Below the pieces are notes generated by a model that was not told the DNA's origin, did no database searches, and saw only the letters and a list, made by a program, of their open reading frames with translations. The translations under genes and the position numbers were made by a program. From the NCBI GenBank assembly GCA_907164885.2, contig OU015492.1, positions 201,612,738 through 201,676,737 of the forward strand: a stretch of 64,000 bases of DNA, written 5' to 3'. How positions within the stretch are numbered: the stretch's first letter is position 1; each line of letters starts with the position of its first letter. The DNA is from Dolomedes plantarius (lineage: Eukaryota > Arthropoda > Arachnida > Araneae > Dolomedidae). This document shows positions 1 through 12,260 of the stretch, in pieces.

Positions 1-228
1 CTCCAACGATTTTCCCTTTTTACAAGGTCTGCAAGGTTTGACATTTTACGTTGTCCCCCTCAAAAGCACGATGCCCTTAGCATCATTACTGCTACCTGAC
101 AGTAGAATAATACATACAATATAGTATATAAAAATACTGATGGCCAGAATTGTTTTTTAAGGAATACGAAGCACATTAATTAACAGCACTAATATTGATA
201 GGTGTTTCCATTATTTTGATAACCACCT

Positions 229-239
229 GTGTGTGTGTA

Positions 240-333
<94 letters not shown>
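229..333. repeat. Compound (TG)n(TA)n microsatellite
   Basis: A run of TG dinucleotides passes directly into about 90 bases of uninterrupted TA and ends at the left edge of the MITE at 338. Any open frame here is only the Tyr-Ile or Val-Cys reading of the dinucleotide repeat. Confidence 0.97.
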
Positions 334-337
<4 letters not shown>

Positions 338-603
338 CAGGGTGTCCATAATTAAAGTCCCACATTCAAAAGGCTGCAAAAACAGAACCACTGGTCAGAA
401 TGACTTCAAATTTGAACTGAATATACTGGAAGAAGGTAGAAACGATTTGGCATAATACAAAATTTCAAAATGTATCAATAGATGGCGCTGTAACATTTTG
501 GAACTATTTTTATTATGCCAAATCGTTTGCCAAGTGTTTTATTTTTTTTATTTTTTTTTTTTTTTCAACCTTTTGAATGTGGGATTTAATTATGGACACC
601 CTG
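338..603. mobile_element. Tc1/mariner-type MITE with nested inverted repeats
   Basis: The left end, CAGGGTGTCCATAATT, and the following bases are repeated inverted at the right end (about 566-603), giving terminal inverted repeats of roughly 37 bp with few differences. A second, inner inverted repeat of 18 bp lies at 440-457 and 511-528 and is perfect. The left end abuts TA, the usual mariner target, while the right flank is TG inside TA/TG microsatellite DNA. There is no coding capacity, so this is a non-autonomous element. The superfamily call rests on the TIR style and the TA target, so it is inference. Confidence 0.75.
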
Positions 604-648
604 TGTATATATATATATATATATATGTGTATGTGTGTGTTAGTTAAC

Positions 649-687
<39 letters not shown>
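604..687. repeat. TA/TG microsatellite tract
   Basis: TA and TG dinucleotides at 604-640 are followed by a second pure TA run at about 653-687. Together with 229-333 they bracket the MITE, so the element sits inside a microsatellite. Confidence 0.95.
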
Positions 688-688
<1 letters not shown>

Positions 689-1748
689 TTGAAGCTTCAA
701 AATTAAGTATTAGAGGGCCAAAATAGAGAGTATGCATTGTATATAATAATCAATATTTAAGAACCTAATTAAGCTATATGACACTTACAAAAACTTTTAT
801 AAATTCGACCTTCTTAAAATCTAAAATAGCACATAGCAATTATATTAGTTCCGGATACGCAGTTATATTACAATAGCAATATTAGTTCCATTTTTTTTTT
901 CATATAGTAGTTCAAATACGTGACATTTTCTTTTCAAGTATTCAAGTCATTTTTCATTTTACATTATTTTACAATACAAGAAGAAAAACCAATAGTCATA
1001 AGCATCTGCACTAAAAAGTCTAGCTATTGGAAAATGTATAGAGATTGCGATTAAAAAAAAAGAATAGTATTGCACGAAATATTGAACAATATTTCCAATA
1101 TATGTCCCAGATCTTTCAAGTCAAGATATTATTCAAATGAATAGTCTAAAAAGTTTAAAATCATACAAAAAGCGACCGATTTAATAGATGCCAGCAGAAA
1201 ACCAATAAAGTATTAATCAAAGATATGGCTCATTTTGCGAAACCTAAAAAAACTTTTCAGTTAAAAAATATTGTAAATAGCGAGATTATAATTGGACATA
1301 AAAAATTAATGCATCGCGTGACTATGGAAATTAATTTTGAGATTCGGCCGATGTGCATAATCATTTCTAGGAAATTATTGATTTTCGTATTCTTTCTTTG
1401 CAAGCAGGATAAAAAATGCTTTCCATATTTCACCAAAACGTAAGTGGTATTCCGTAAAAAAATTAGAAAGAAAGCAAAGGTTTTCTCGTCTTAAATGAAG
1501 TAGAAACAATGAATTCAAAAGTGGATATTTTTACTATAAGCTAAGTACCTTCACTAATTAATATTTTAGAAAAATGACTAAAATTTTGCCCCCACTCATA
1601 GTAATTAATAAAACTATTATAGATTGAATATGAATATGCTGATGTTACTTAGCTTTCAAGGAGTTAAGAGAAAAGAAAACCAGACATTAATTAATATTAT
1701 TTAAGGCAAAAAAAATATCAATATATATCTGGTAATAAAGGTAGCATT
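688..1748. other. AT-rich non-coding stretch, nothing recognised
   Basis: No family, splice-bounded open frame or repeat structure was recognised. A 72-codon open frame at 1225-1443 has no recognisable motif and looks like chance in AT-rich DNA. Confidence 0.5.
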
Positions 1749-1806
1749 CACACACACACACACTATATATATATATATATATATATATATGTCTGTGTGT
1801 GTGTGG
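1749..1806. repeat. (CA)n(TA)n(TG)n compound microsatellite
   Basis: CA repeats, then TA repeats, then TG repeats form a self-complementary tract. The same symmetrical arrangement recurs at 57226-57330. Confidence 0.95.
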
Positions 1807-1836
1807 ATGTATTGGTGTGTAAGATAGTTTATTGCA

Positions 1837-1910
1837 TGAGAACATAAACAATGGAGATTATAAAAAATATATTTTGATATTTTTTATAATCTCCATTGTT
1901 TATGTTCTCA
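1837..1910. repeat. Perfect 34-bp-arm palindrome with 6-nt loop
   Basis: Bases 1837-1870 are the exact reverse complement of 1877-1910, separated by the six bases at 1871-1876. A transcript of either strand would fold into an uninterrupted 34-bp hairpin. The flanks do not extend the symmetry. It could be a palindromic duplication, a very short foldback element or a small-RNA hairpin precursor, and the sequence alone does not decide. Confidence 0.9.
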
Positions 1911-4547
1911 GTGTTACGTTTCAATGTGTTCAGATTTCGATTCAAGAACGTTAAATATAGCTTTTGTAACAAATTCTGTCTAGTAAACATTTGTATGTTC
2001 TAAGTAAAATAAATGAGTTTCTGTAAAACAATAGATAAAATTAAGCAACTGGAGGCAAATAAGCGGAGGTAAAAAAAAAAATTAAATCCTATTTTGTTTT
2101 CAAGTAGAATGGTTTGTTGAATTTATTGTTTTATTTCATCCACAAAATGTATGGGAAGTGAATACTGATTTCATTTATTTTGAAAGCATAATAAGAAATT
2201 GAATTTGTCTCATTCATCTCCTTTTTATTGTAAAGTTCTATACTAGTTATTAATGATTATTTAGTGCTTATTTTATTAGTGATTAGTGCTTGTTTAGAAT
2301 TTATGTAACCCAAAGTTTAAATAAGATCTAATATACTACAATAAAGAATAAAAGAAGAACAGCGTAAGAATTAGACACTAGGATTTGATCTCACAAATAT
2401 TTTAGTTTACCGCTAGAGTTGTTCTTAGAGATCTGAAAGGGTCAATATATATAAAAGCAATATTAAGTTAGGAGAACAATAAATGGAACTTCTAAAAAGA
2501 TATTTCACGCATTTCTTATTCTCACCTTTCGATAGCATAGCTGAAAATTTACTATTTTAAAATTTATTTATTCTTATCATGAGATTTTTAGGCATTGAGA
2601 TCCAATAAAAGCACATCGCATTCATAATATTAATTAATAAATAGTCAAACACCACAGAAAAGATTTCTCCAGATAACTCCACCTTCAGCTAAGATTATCA
2701 ATTAAGAAGCCCAAATATGCCAGATTCTATGTGTTTCATGGAACTAAACAAATCCAAAAATAACATCTAACTCCTTAAACAGTGATGTGTTTTTGAATTC
2801 AGTAACCGTACATTAAATTTATAAATAAAAAATACGCGATTTCAGTTATAAAACTTTAATTAATAAAATTGATACTGTAAATAGCCAGATATACTTTAAA
2901 AAGTAAAACAATGCTTGTTTGTTTTTCTTCTTATGATAATTGAATATTAGTTTCGAACAACATATATAAGTATATTCCCAATGAAAAATGTGCTGGATGA
3001 TTATCCACTTAAGTAATTCTGTCACATTAAATACAAAGATTAAAATATTTGAAAGAAGCAGTCTCTTTTAAATATTTTAATTGAATGCTCAATTCCACCT
3101 ATTAGAAAACGTATTATAACGAAATTTACATTAATAATTTCTACTCTTTTACTCATTTCATGTACGATATTAAAATTAAAGAAATTGATGTTTTAAGTGA
3201 AACAGATGTTATATGTTCGTGTTACGTGCTGCATATCTCAGATTATTTAGGATATAAATGCATTTATAAGTAAAAAAAAACGCTTTCAGTGAAGTTTCCA
3301 CGAGAAATTTTAAAATAAATCTATCAATTATTCAAGGGACGTGATTAAACACATTAAAAGCTAGCATTATAAATGATTCAACTTTATTAATTTTCTATCT
3401 TACGCTGTTTATTTTTAGTGTTTTCTTACAATTAAGCATTCAGTTCTTCAAATTAATATTCAGAAAGCCCAAAATTAATACTCTGAGATGCAATAATTCA
3501 CAAATTTTGCGTTTTCTTTAATAATCATAAAAAAACGCTTCTACGTTGTTAATGTACTGAATATTTTAAAAAATTTATTTTCTTGAACGGTAATTTTATT
3601 GCAATACGTTATCATTACTTAATAAAAGCAGGTTTATATGAATGATTAATTGTTATTTAAAAAAAAAGAATTATGATAATATTTACGTTAAGATTTTATT
3701 CTGGGGGAAAAAATTAACGCAAGTATCTTGGACGTCGTAATAAATTACAGCTGGTAGCTAACATCCTAAAGTATGTGAGGAGAACGAGAAAATTGATGAA
3801 TACAAATTTATCCGGTTATTTACAAAATGCACCTCATCGAATGCAAAAATATTTTAAAAACTTAGATTATAAATGTTTATAATTTGAAATATGGCAGGTT
3901 TAAACAGGTAATTAATAAACTACAAACATAACAAATATTCTTTGATTAACTATAAAACACAGTGCATTTTTTAAAAGAAAATAAAGCATTATCCTTCTAG
4001 ATTTCACAAACTTTAAAAAAATAAATTTAAAGGCATTCATAGACTGAAATTTTAATAAATTGATAAATGGAAAAAAAATGAGTGGAACTTTCGACTTTTA
4101 AAAATGATTCGTTATGAAATATCAGAAAAAAAAATAAGCTAGGAAACCAGTTTATATTAACTATTTTCAACTTACATCTTTTGGTATCCTAACCAAAGCA
4201 GTTAAAATGATAGCTTCTAAACATTATTGGTTAATTAGGAACGAGACACAGTTAACTTAAGTAATCGGATATTACCAATGTAAAATTAACTTATGTAGAT
4301 AGTTTTTGCTTACTCTAATTAATGTCATTATCCAAATTTAGCATAATCTCAAGCATTATCTTTGGTTATGTAATGCCTTTAAGATTTTTTTTTAATATCT
4401 GCAATTTGAGCCACTAATAATCCACAAAATTAAGCTTCCCGGACGGTTATTCTATAAGCAATTGTTTATCCTGAAGACCCGAAGCTGCGTAGCAAAACCT
4501 GCAAACTCTGCCGAGGGTTGACATCCCCTGTTCGTTGATGTTTCATA
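1911..4547. other. AT-rich non-coding stretch
   Basis: Long homopurine and homopyrimidine runs with frequent stops in all frames. I see no gene, no TIR pair and no tandem array here. Confidence 0.5.
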
Positions 4548-4612
4548 TGGGCCTGGGTGCCGGAAATCTGTACGAGCTCAATTGCTCGTACAGATCTGCC
4601 GAGCAATTGAGC
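4548..4612. repeat. Two competing hairpins in a dispersed repeat
   Basis: Bases 4566-4576 pair with 4585-4595 (11 bp, 8-nt loop). The loop and right arm (4577-4588) also pair with 4600-4611 (12 bp), so the two hairpins are mutually exclusive. The preceding bases GGCCTGGGTGCCGGA and the following AGATCTGCCGA recur in a related segment at 15604-15660, so this belongs to a dispersed repeat that I cannot classify. Confidence 0.7.
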
Positions 4613-4647
4613 CACTCATAAGTATCTGGAACTATTTGTAATTCTTA

Positions 4648-4827
4648 GGGCCTCTTCACATAGGAGTCCGGTAGTGAAAGCATAAAAAGAAGGATGGCTC
4701 TAAGACAGAAATAAACCAATCATAGGCGTTGAAAATTTCGTTGCTAACCGTTTGGAGGTTTGCCATTGGTTAAATATATTTCAATACTTTAACACCTCCG
4801 CTACCCTACTCCTATGCGAACAGGTCC
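4648..4827. mobile_element. PIF/Harbinger-like MITE, 180 bp, TTA TSD
   Basis: The left end starts GGGCCTCTTCACATAGGAGT. The right end, read on the minus strand, starts GGACCTGTTCGCATAGGAGT. The inverted ends match over about 30 bp with a few differences. TTA lies immediately outside both ends (4645-4647 and 4828-4830), which is the three-base target duplication typical of PIF/Harbinger transposons. The element is too short to encode anything. No second copy was found in the window. Confidence 0.85.
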
Positions 4828-4830
4828 TTA

Positions 4831-5320
4831 TTGTGTAATACGCATTTTGTTATTTTATGTTTACAAATTCCTATTGTAATGCAGATAACATAAAATTGAT
4901 TAATGCGTAAATTAGTAGGCGTTCCAACAACTCCATATTTTGAAGCAGTCTCTATTTTACAGAAAATATATCAAATCTCAGTCATTATAATTAAGCAGTC
5001 TTTAGTGATAATCAATGAAAAACTTAATTTTAGAACAGATTTGCATAATAACTATACGTCATATAGAAATATCAGTTTCAAAATAGACTTAAAAAATTAA
5101 ATAGTCCAATATTTGTTTGCTGAAAATAGTAACCCTATGGTAAACTGAACAGCGTAAAGCTCGGCCGCGATTAAATTCCCTTAGTGGTTGCATATGTAGC
5201 AGATGGCAGACTGTGTACTTTACAACTTTAATACTTTACAACGGTTTCCGTTTTGCATTAAACTTCCTTTTATTCTATATCAAATAATTTTGCTCTCCCA
5301 ATCCATCGGTATATACATTA
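4831..5320. other. Unassigned non-coding stretch
   Basis: A 65-codon open frame at 4903-5100 lacks recognisable motifs. The rest is ordinary AT-rich sequence up to the A that flanks the Helitron. Confidence 0.45.
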
Positions 5321-6113
<793 letters not shown>

Positions 6114-6189
6114 TAATTCATAAGTTAGTACTCTTTTCCCCTCTCTCTTCTTCCATCTTTCTTATGCCTCTTGCAGGACTAAAAGCTCG

Positions 6190-6279
6190 CGGATATGGTT
6201 TTAGCACTTGGTGATAGCACTGGTTTTTAGCACTGGGTTTTAGCACTTGGACTCAGACACCATAAGAGTCTGAGTCCAA
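6190..6279. repeat. Short TTTTAGCAC direct repeats and a 12-bp hairpin
   Basis: Iterations of TTTTAGCACTTGG-like words fill 6197-6250. They end in an inverted repeat in which 6247-6258 pairs perfectly with 6268-6279 around a 9-nt loop. Confidence 0.75.
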
Positions 6280-6289
6280 CATCTACCGG

Positions 6290-6515
6290 TGCCAAGAAAA
6301 TTTAGACTAAACACTCCCGAGATCGACATGTGGGAGGAGGGGCTTCTATCCCCCTACAAACATCAGGGAGAGACTTTACAGCCAACAGATTTTAAAGTGC
6401 CTATTCCCGGCGTAAACACTAGAGCATTCAATGACGCTTGTCAGGATTCAAACTTAGCTCCCTCAGTACCGAATCCCGGCTCACTAGCCACCGTTTTGTT
6501 CACTCTTTTCCCCTA
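6290..6515 (-). mobile_element. Possible tRNA-derived SINE
   Basis: Read on the minus strand, the segment near 6500-6450 resembles a tRNA-like head. A GTGGCTAGTGAG-like A-box region is followed by AAGTTTGAATCC, which fits a polymerase III B box. About 160 bases of body follow towards 6290. The open frame on the plus strand here is a by-product. No 3' tail or target duplication is clear because the Helitron at 6531 starts just beyond the head. Confidence 0.4.
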
Positions 6516-6530
6516 ACAAATATATTTCAA

Positions 6531-7228
6531 CTAGCTGAAAACCCTCGCTTCGCTACGGAGTACATTCAAATTAAATACAACGGTCAACGTATGCAATTTA
6601 TGCCAAAAAATAAATATATATATTTATAATAAATGCGATGATCAATGTATACAATTGATGTAAAATATATATCTATCTACATATATATATTTATAAAAAA
6701 ATCGTAAGGGATATGCATTTTTTTGGATAATATCCAATCGTCTGCTGCATTAGAAAGAGAAAAAAATATTTTTTTGTCTATTTAGTTGTTACGCACGTGA
6801 CGATAAATTTATTGAAAGTAAAGAAAAAGAAATCACGTGAACAGCATTTAATAAATTAAATTCTAAAAATGAATCTTTAAAAATTCACCAAAAATCAGAA
6901 AATTGAGGTAAAAATTCGAAAAAAATTTCATTTTGAAGGAATTTTTATGATCTTTCTCGTGATATAAATTTTATAACCCTCAATGTATTATTTTGAATGC
7001 AAACATAAAAAAAGTTTAAAAAAACAGCTTAAAAATTTAATTTTAAGAAATCTAAGAAGAATTTTTCAAAAATCTTTCTTAGTGCACCCCTACACTATAA
7101 GAAAAATCACCATGCAAAATTTCAGCCCTTTAGGTCCAGCGGTTTGGTCTGTGCGTTGTATGTCAGTCAGTCAGTCAGTCAGTCAGTGAATGAATGAGTC
7201 AGTTACGGAACTGTTTTATATATATAGA
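6531..7228 (-). mobile_element. Non-autonomous Helitron, family H1, copy 2
   Basis: In plus coordinates the element runs from CTAG at 6531 (preceded by A) to the GA of its TC end at 7228 (followed by T). The sub-terminal hairpin and the body match copy 1, in opposite orientation. Copies 1 and 2 face each other 3' end to 3' end across about 420 bp. The TC-proximal region holds a GTCA/GTCAGTCAGT iteration at about 7160-7190. Confidence 0.85.
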
Positions 7229-7778
7229 TTACGTTATTCAACTTCTACAATGAACCACAAAAAAAATATTACCACTAATTTTATTTAAAACCGGAATTCC
7301 GACAGTACTAATAACTATATCCCGCGTATTTTTCCCATGAGGAATGAAATTTCCATCACCTTATTCTTTTGTCTTAAAGCAATCGCATATCCCTCCTCCT
7401 CAAATTGAATTTTGAAAAGATAAAATGCAGCGTGGATGAATAAAAATGTCTTTTTCGCTCTTAAAAATGTATCTTCTTTCTCTTTTTTTTTCTCCCTCAC
7501 GTGAGATATTGAAATTCTTCGGCCGGAAAATGCCTCTACTTGTAAACAAAACGCATTGTAGAAGATAAGAGAGGCAAGACTAAGCCCATAAAAAAATAGA
7601 AAACATATTGGATAATTTACAAAAGAAGTTAGTAAAACGACATTGGTGATTGTCGTGTCGCGGATAAAAAGAAAGATACTGCCATTGTTTTAAATCAAGA
7701 GGCACGTCTTCGAAAAATAAAATTTCTATTGACTTTAAGTTCCCAGAATGGGAAATGTATTCAAAATCTCAGAAGTAT
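7229..7778. other. Unassigned non-coding stretch
   Basis: No element ends or coding motifs recognised. A 61-codon minus-strand frame at 7315-7500 is lysine-rich low complexity. Confidence 0.45.
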
Positions 7779-8425
7779 TTGATTTAGAGAGCAAAAAAGT
7801 TATAATTTTATCTGGAATTTAACGGAATTGGGAAATATATATTGCAATTTTTAGTGGAAAGAAAGTTTATGTGCGAAATTAAATTTTATTTATATATTTA
7901 TATGTTATATGTATATTTTGATACTTGAAAAATGAAATTAGGTAAATAATCTATATAAATAAATATGTAACATCTATATAATTTTTTGGAGATCTATATA
8001 ATTTTTTGGGGATATAATTTTGTAACATCTATATAATTTTTTGGGACTATAATCTTTTGATTTATAGTGCTAACTCTTAATCTTTTGATTTAGAGTGCTA
8101 ACTCTTAATCTTTTGATTCAGAGTGCTAACTCTAAATCTTTTGATTTAGAGATCTATATAATTTTTCGATTGGATATAATTTTTTAACATCTATATAATA
8201 TTTTGGGGATATAATCTTTTGATTTAGAGCGCAAAAAAGTTATAATTTTATCTGGAATTTAACGGAATTGGGAAATATATATTGCGATTTTTAGTGGAGA
8301 GAAAGTTTACGTGCGAAATTAAATTTTATTTATATGCATATGTTATATGTATATTTTGATACTTGAAAATTAAATTAGGTAAATTATCTATATAAATAAA
8401 TATATATAATATCTATATAATTTTG
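7779..8425 (+). repeat. About 205-bp direct duplication flanking a short tandem array
   Basis: The segment at 7779-7990 is repeated almost base for base at 8219-8425. Between the copies are iterations of two words: ATCTATATAATTTTTTGG and a 27-base unit built on CTTTTGATTTAGAGTGC. The whole looks like unequal-exchange or replication-slippage growth of one locus. Confidence 0.85.
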
Positions 8426-8943
8426 GGGGGGATTTTTTCACAATTAAAAGTGAAGAAAAATTTAAATTCAATTGCACTGTGATTCGATTTGGGTATTCGA
8501 TGAATGCTGCTCCGCTAGAATTCTATTTCAGTCTGGCTTGTGATTATCTCCCAACATAAACAAGTGCAATTCTGCGTAATGCATGCTCTCATATAATATC
8601 AATGTATAATGCATTATTATGTCATGAATAACACAAATTTCGGGAAATTTGAATTTTGGTATTGCAGGAATATAGGCTAAAGTAGCCAGCCGATTTCTTG
8701 TCACATGAAAATTTATCTTTTTGTAATGCAGGTATGCTCATACCATACCAGGTGGTGGTGGTTGTTAATACGAATTGCAAATTTTTCTTTTTGTGGGATG
8801 GGGGGGGGGCTGCAAATTAAGAGTGACTTTTATGAAAATTCTCCCTCTCAATCAATCAATTCAAAGCCGTCTGTCTGGTGTACGTTTGTCCTGAGCGTAG
8901 CTGCGCGAAGCCCGAGCATAGCCAGGCTAAGCCCGGTTAGTAA
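8426..8943. other. Unassigned non-coding stretch
   Basis: Includes a GC-richer patch at about 8870-8940 with GAAGCCCGAGCATAGCC-like words that resemble a transposon end, but no matching second end was found. Confidence 0.35.
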
Positions 8944-8944
8944 C

Positions 8945-9273
8945 AATGTGATGTCAGGCGACGCGATTCGTATTGCGTAAGGCGTTTTTTTTAGCAGATC
9001 AGCTGACGCGCCTGCACATAGAGTTCAAAGTGCAAAGAAGAAGGGTAGTGAAATAGGGAGTCCTGCGTAGGAAGTGGGGAAGCGAGGAGGTCTTGTGGAG
9101 CCTGCCTCGGAAGTTGTTTAAGGAGGGTAGTAGCCATTTAAATTGACTTTATAGAATTTCGTTCGTGGCGTTATATATGTTTTTGGGGGGTGTTACGTGT
9201 CATATATGTATGTGTATAATCAAGCAATGTCAAGTGTTAAAATCGTCTTGTAATAAACTTGTTGTTGTGTGAA
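8945..9273 (+). mobile_element. Possible LTR fragment
   Basis: The segment is GC-richer than its surroundings, begins TGTGATGTCAGG, ends TGTGAACA and carries an AATAAA about 20 bases before that end. An ATTGGAGGTGATAATT stretch follows at the place where a primer-binding site would lie. No matching second LTR, target duplication or gag/pol coding is visible, so the call is weak. Confidence 0.25.
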
Positions 9274-10358
9274 CATTGGAGGTGATAATTTGCTGCGCGG
9301 TGTGATTGTTCAGCGTTTGGATGTATGACAAACAATATAAAAGTAGAAAATATATATCAGGGGTAACAGTTTTAAGTATTTCTCTAAAACAGGTGACATT
9401 GATTACCGAAAACAAATCATATATCTAATGAGAGAATACAAAATACAAGGTTAAAAGTCATAGGTAATGTCAACGTCCTCAACAGTGACAACACTGATTC
9501 AACCAATGTAACTGAAACTTGGTTCCTGAAACTAATTTAATACAGAAATGGATAAAATTACCTCACAACTGAAACATTAATTAAAATAAACGCTATAAAG
9601 CAACGGATACTCTGACGAACCTTATTGGACACCTAAGGAAAGCTACTGTTTCATGTAACATGGAAAAAGTAGATGGATATATTAGATCAAGAATCTAACA
9701 AAAATATTTTGCATGAAAATATGATTAAATATGTTCTACAACCTAATAGAAATAGACAAAATACGGGACTTAATAGGACATTACCATTAGGTTATATTAT
9801 ATCCGCATACTTTAAATTACTCTATAGCGAATTTAAGTGTGTTATATTTTCAAAAATAGTTATTTAATTATCAGATGTGAGCATTTCAGCAATTATAAAA
9901 TATGTGTTTTAATTACTTTTTATACAATAATTTGCTTTTGTAAAATTATTTAATGATAATAATACCCTTATTAATACAGAGTGATAGTTGCACATTTTGA
10001 ACCAAAAAATTCTACCCTCTATTTAAAAATGCATTTGGCTGAGAGGGAAAAATAATATTAATAACAAGATTTATGTTTATATTTAAACATTTCTTGTTAA
10101 GAAAATACGTACTAAGCATTATGAAACTTCTCAGGCTAAAATCATATTTTTTTCAGAAATACTAAATAATTGTATTCTAGCAGTAATTCTAAATAATTGT
10201 CTTTCTATTTACCAAGTTTTTACTAGAATATAGAAATTGATACAATTATTTTTCAGTTGTCTCATTTATTAAAAAAAATTAAATCTGTATTTTCCATTTT
10301 TACTCTAGTTTTGCAATATTAGTTAATATACATGTCTTTATTATATGACCCTATAGAC
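9274..10358. other. Unassigned non-coding stretch
   Basis: Frequent stops in all frames and no TIR pair. Open frames of about 60 codons at 9230-9415 and 9673-9867 show no family motif. Confidence 0.45.
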
Positions 10359-10903
10359 CAATGGATCTCAAACATTTTGTATCTTGACCCCCGTCATTCG
10401 ATGGTCGGGTGAAATCTAAGAACGCAACTTCTGATAATAAACACTCCCGTAAGAATCCTTTCAAAAAATAATTTGGAAATGTAATAAAACAAAAGAAAAG
10501 TTTTAAAAATTCCTACTATAATAATCAATTATTTTCGTATTCTAGAATTCGAAGGATATGCATGGAATAAAATGTAAAGGATTTCAAAAGATATCAATAT
10601 ATTTAAAAAAAAAAGAATTAATGAATTAACAATGTATCTAAACTTTAATGACGTATAATTTACCAAAGGACTAGTGCACAATTGTGCATGTGATTGAATT
10701 GAAATTCAAAGGCTTCTATTTCTTTTTTAAATTTTAAAACTGAATGTATTCATCTTCCTTAATTTCAAATTAAAAGCCTTGAAATCTGTGCTTTGCTGCA
10801 TGGGCGAGGTTTTGGACTTGAATTTTCTTCCAAGTAAGTAATCCCCTTAAGATAGGATCACGTACCTCCAAGGGATCCATGAACCACAGGTCAAGAAACT
10901 ATG
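10359..10903. mobile_element. hAT-like non-autonomous element
   Basis: The left end CAATGGATCTCAAAC and the right end (AACCACAGGTCAAGAAACTATG) are decayed versions of the familiar hAT ends CAGTGGTTCTCAAAC and its complement. Just inside the left end is the TTGACCCCC and GGTCGGGTGAAA segment seen in this type of element. The candidate 8-bp target duplications match poorly, which fits an old insertion. No transposase is encoded. Confidence 0.6.
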
Positions 10904-11018
10904 CCTAAAATCTCGAATAAGAAATAACTGAAAACGTAAAAAAATTTGACTTAAATTGAAATAAAATAAATTTAATCCAGTATTTTATATTAGATATTCC
11001 AGTTATTGGTATTGCGTT

Positions 11019-11131
11019 TTTAACAATACTTGTGTAATTTATCAAATATTAGCATTTGATATTATGAAGCTTAACCTTTCCCTTACGGGGTGGGATAGCA
11101 TATATCCCAAGAATAGAGGCCCAAAAATGAA

Positions 11132-11182
<51 letters not shown>

Positions 11183-11372
11183 CACTTAATGGCCGTTCTT
11201 ACAAAAGGGGTATGGAATTTCCCGTTCTAAATAGGGAATAGGAAATATGGTCCCCGTAAGCTAAAGGTTAATCTTTCATTTTTAAAATACTTGTGTAAAA
11301 ATGATTGCATTTTTAAAATACTTGTGTAATTTATAAAATATTAGCATTTGATATTATGAATCTTAATCTTTC
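11019..11372 (+). repeat. Direct duplication with one filled and one empty MITE site
   Basis: A segment of about 55 bases ending in TTGATATTATGAAGCTTAA (11020-11074) recurs at about 11318-11366, ending TTGATATTATGAATCTTAA. In the first copy the TTAA holds the MITE at 11075-11267. In the second copy the TTAA continues straight into TCTTTC, which is also what follows the MITE. The second copy therefore preserves the empty site. Confidence 0.8.
11075..11267. mobile_element. piggyBac-like MITE, TTAA flanked, copy 1
   Basis: TTAA lies outside both ends (11071-11074 and 11268-11271). The ends CCTTTCCCTTACGGGG and, inverted, CCTTTAGCTTACGGGG match apart from two bases. TTAA targets and CCYTT starts are typical of piggyBac-type elements. 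The centre holds a TA microsatellite (11135-11180). A second copy is at 48980-49307. Confidence 0.85.
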
Positions 11373-12260
11373 GAAATCATTGAGATGACTGTTTTGATTT
11401 GTGAGAACTTAAATAAACGCGTATGTAGAATTTACGAAAACCGCAGCATACATTAACGCAAATTCTAACAATTTTGTAGACGTTAAAAAAAAATTATTTT
11501 ATTTATGGATCTGAATGAATAGACAGTAAAAACATGCAAAGTGTGATGACTCACTATTAAGATTTATGGTTTGATAGCGTATTGTTGTTCATTATTCATA
11601 ATTCCATCTTCCTTTAGGAAATCTTCATATAAAAAGCGACTCCTTTAGAAAAACACGAGATTTTCCTAAGATGTTCCGTCTTTTCAATTTCTTTGCGTTC
11701 AATCTGTCTGAAAACAACGTGAGCGCAAAGTGCTTCCATGTATTATAATACTTATTCAAAAGGCAGGAAGATACTCACATACTATTAGACACTTTTCATA
11801 AATTCTGAAGAGTGTATAGCGTGCGGGGTTGAAATCTTTGCATAAGATCGGCAAGTTTTAAGGCCATTTATAAAAGAATGAAGATAAATGACACGAAAAG
11901 AGCCTATGTGGCGTGATTTCCCGCGTGTTAATTTAGTGGGTGCATTCACAAACTACGTTTTGAGTACCGAGGTAATGCAAAAGATGTAATGTTATTAATA
12001 TGTACACCAGAACTAAAAAAATAGCCACTGTGTCTTTATATGTTTCATCACATATGAATGTATGTTTTTATCATTTCCTAATATAAGGTTATTTCTGTAG
12101 TAAAACATAAAAATTATCAATGTCTATTCTTTCAAAGAGTAGATTCCAATGACGTAAGTAACGCATTTTGAAAGTAAAAAGACTCCTTCACTATTAAAGT
12201 TAGAAAAATGTTTTTTTGGTATTATCACATATTGCAATTGTGTGGTAAAATAATGTTCAT
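11373..12260. other. Unassigned non-coding stretch
   Basis: No coding motif, array or TIR pair recognised. Confidence 0.45.

Noticed and set aside
176..455. Open frames encoding (Tyr-Ile)n or (Val-Cys)n
   Set aside because: These are the translation of TA and TG dinucleotide repeats. The same applies at 5752-6060, 25113-25462, 27849-28055, 48951-49264, 56493-56867 and 57189-57425.
6289..6629. Open frames of 63-75 codons
   Set aside because: They lie across the SINE-like segment and the end of a Helitron and show no protein motif.
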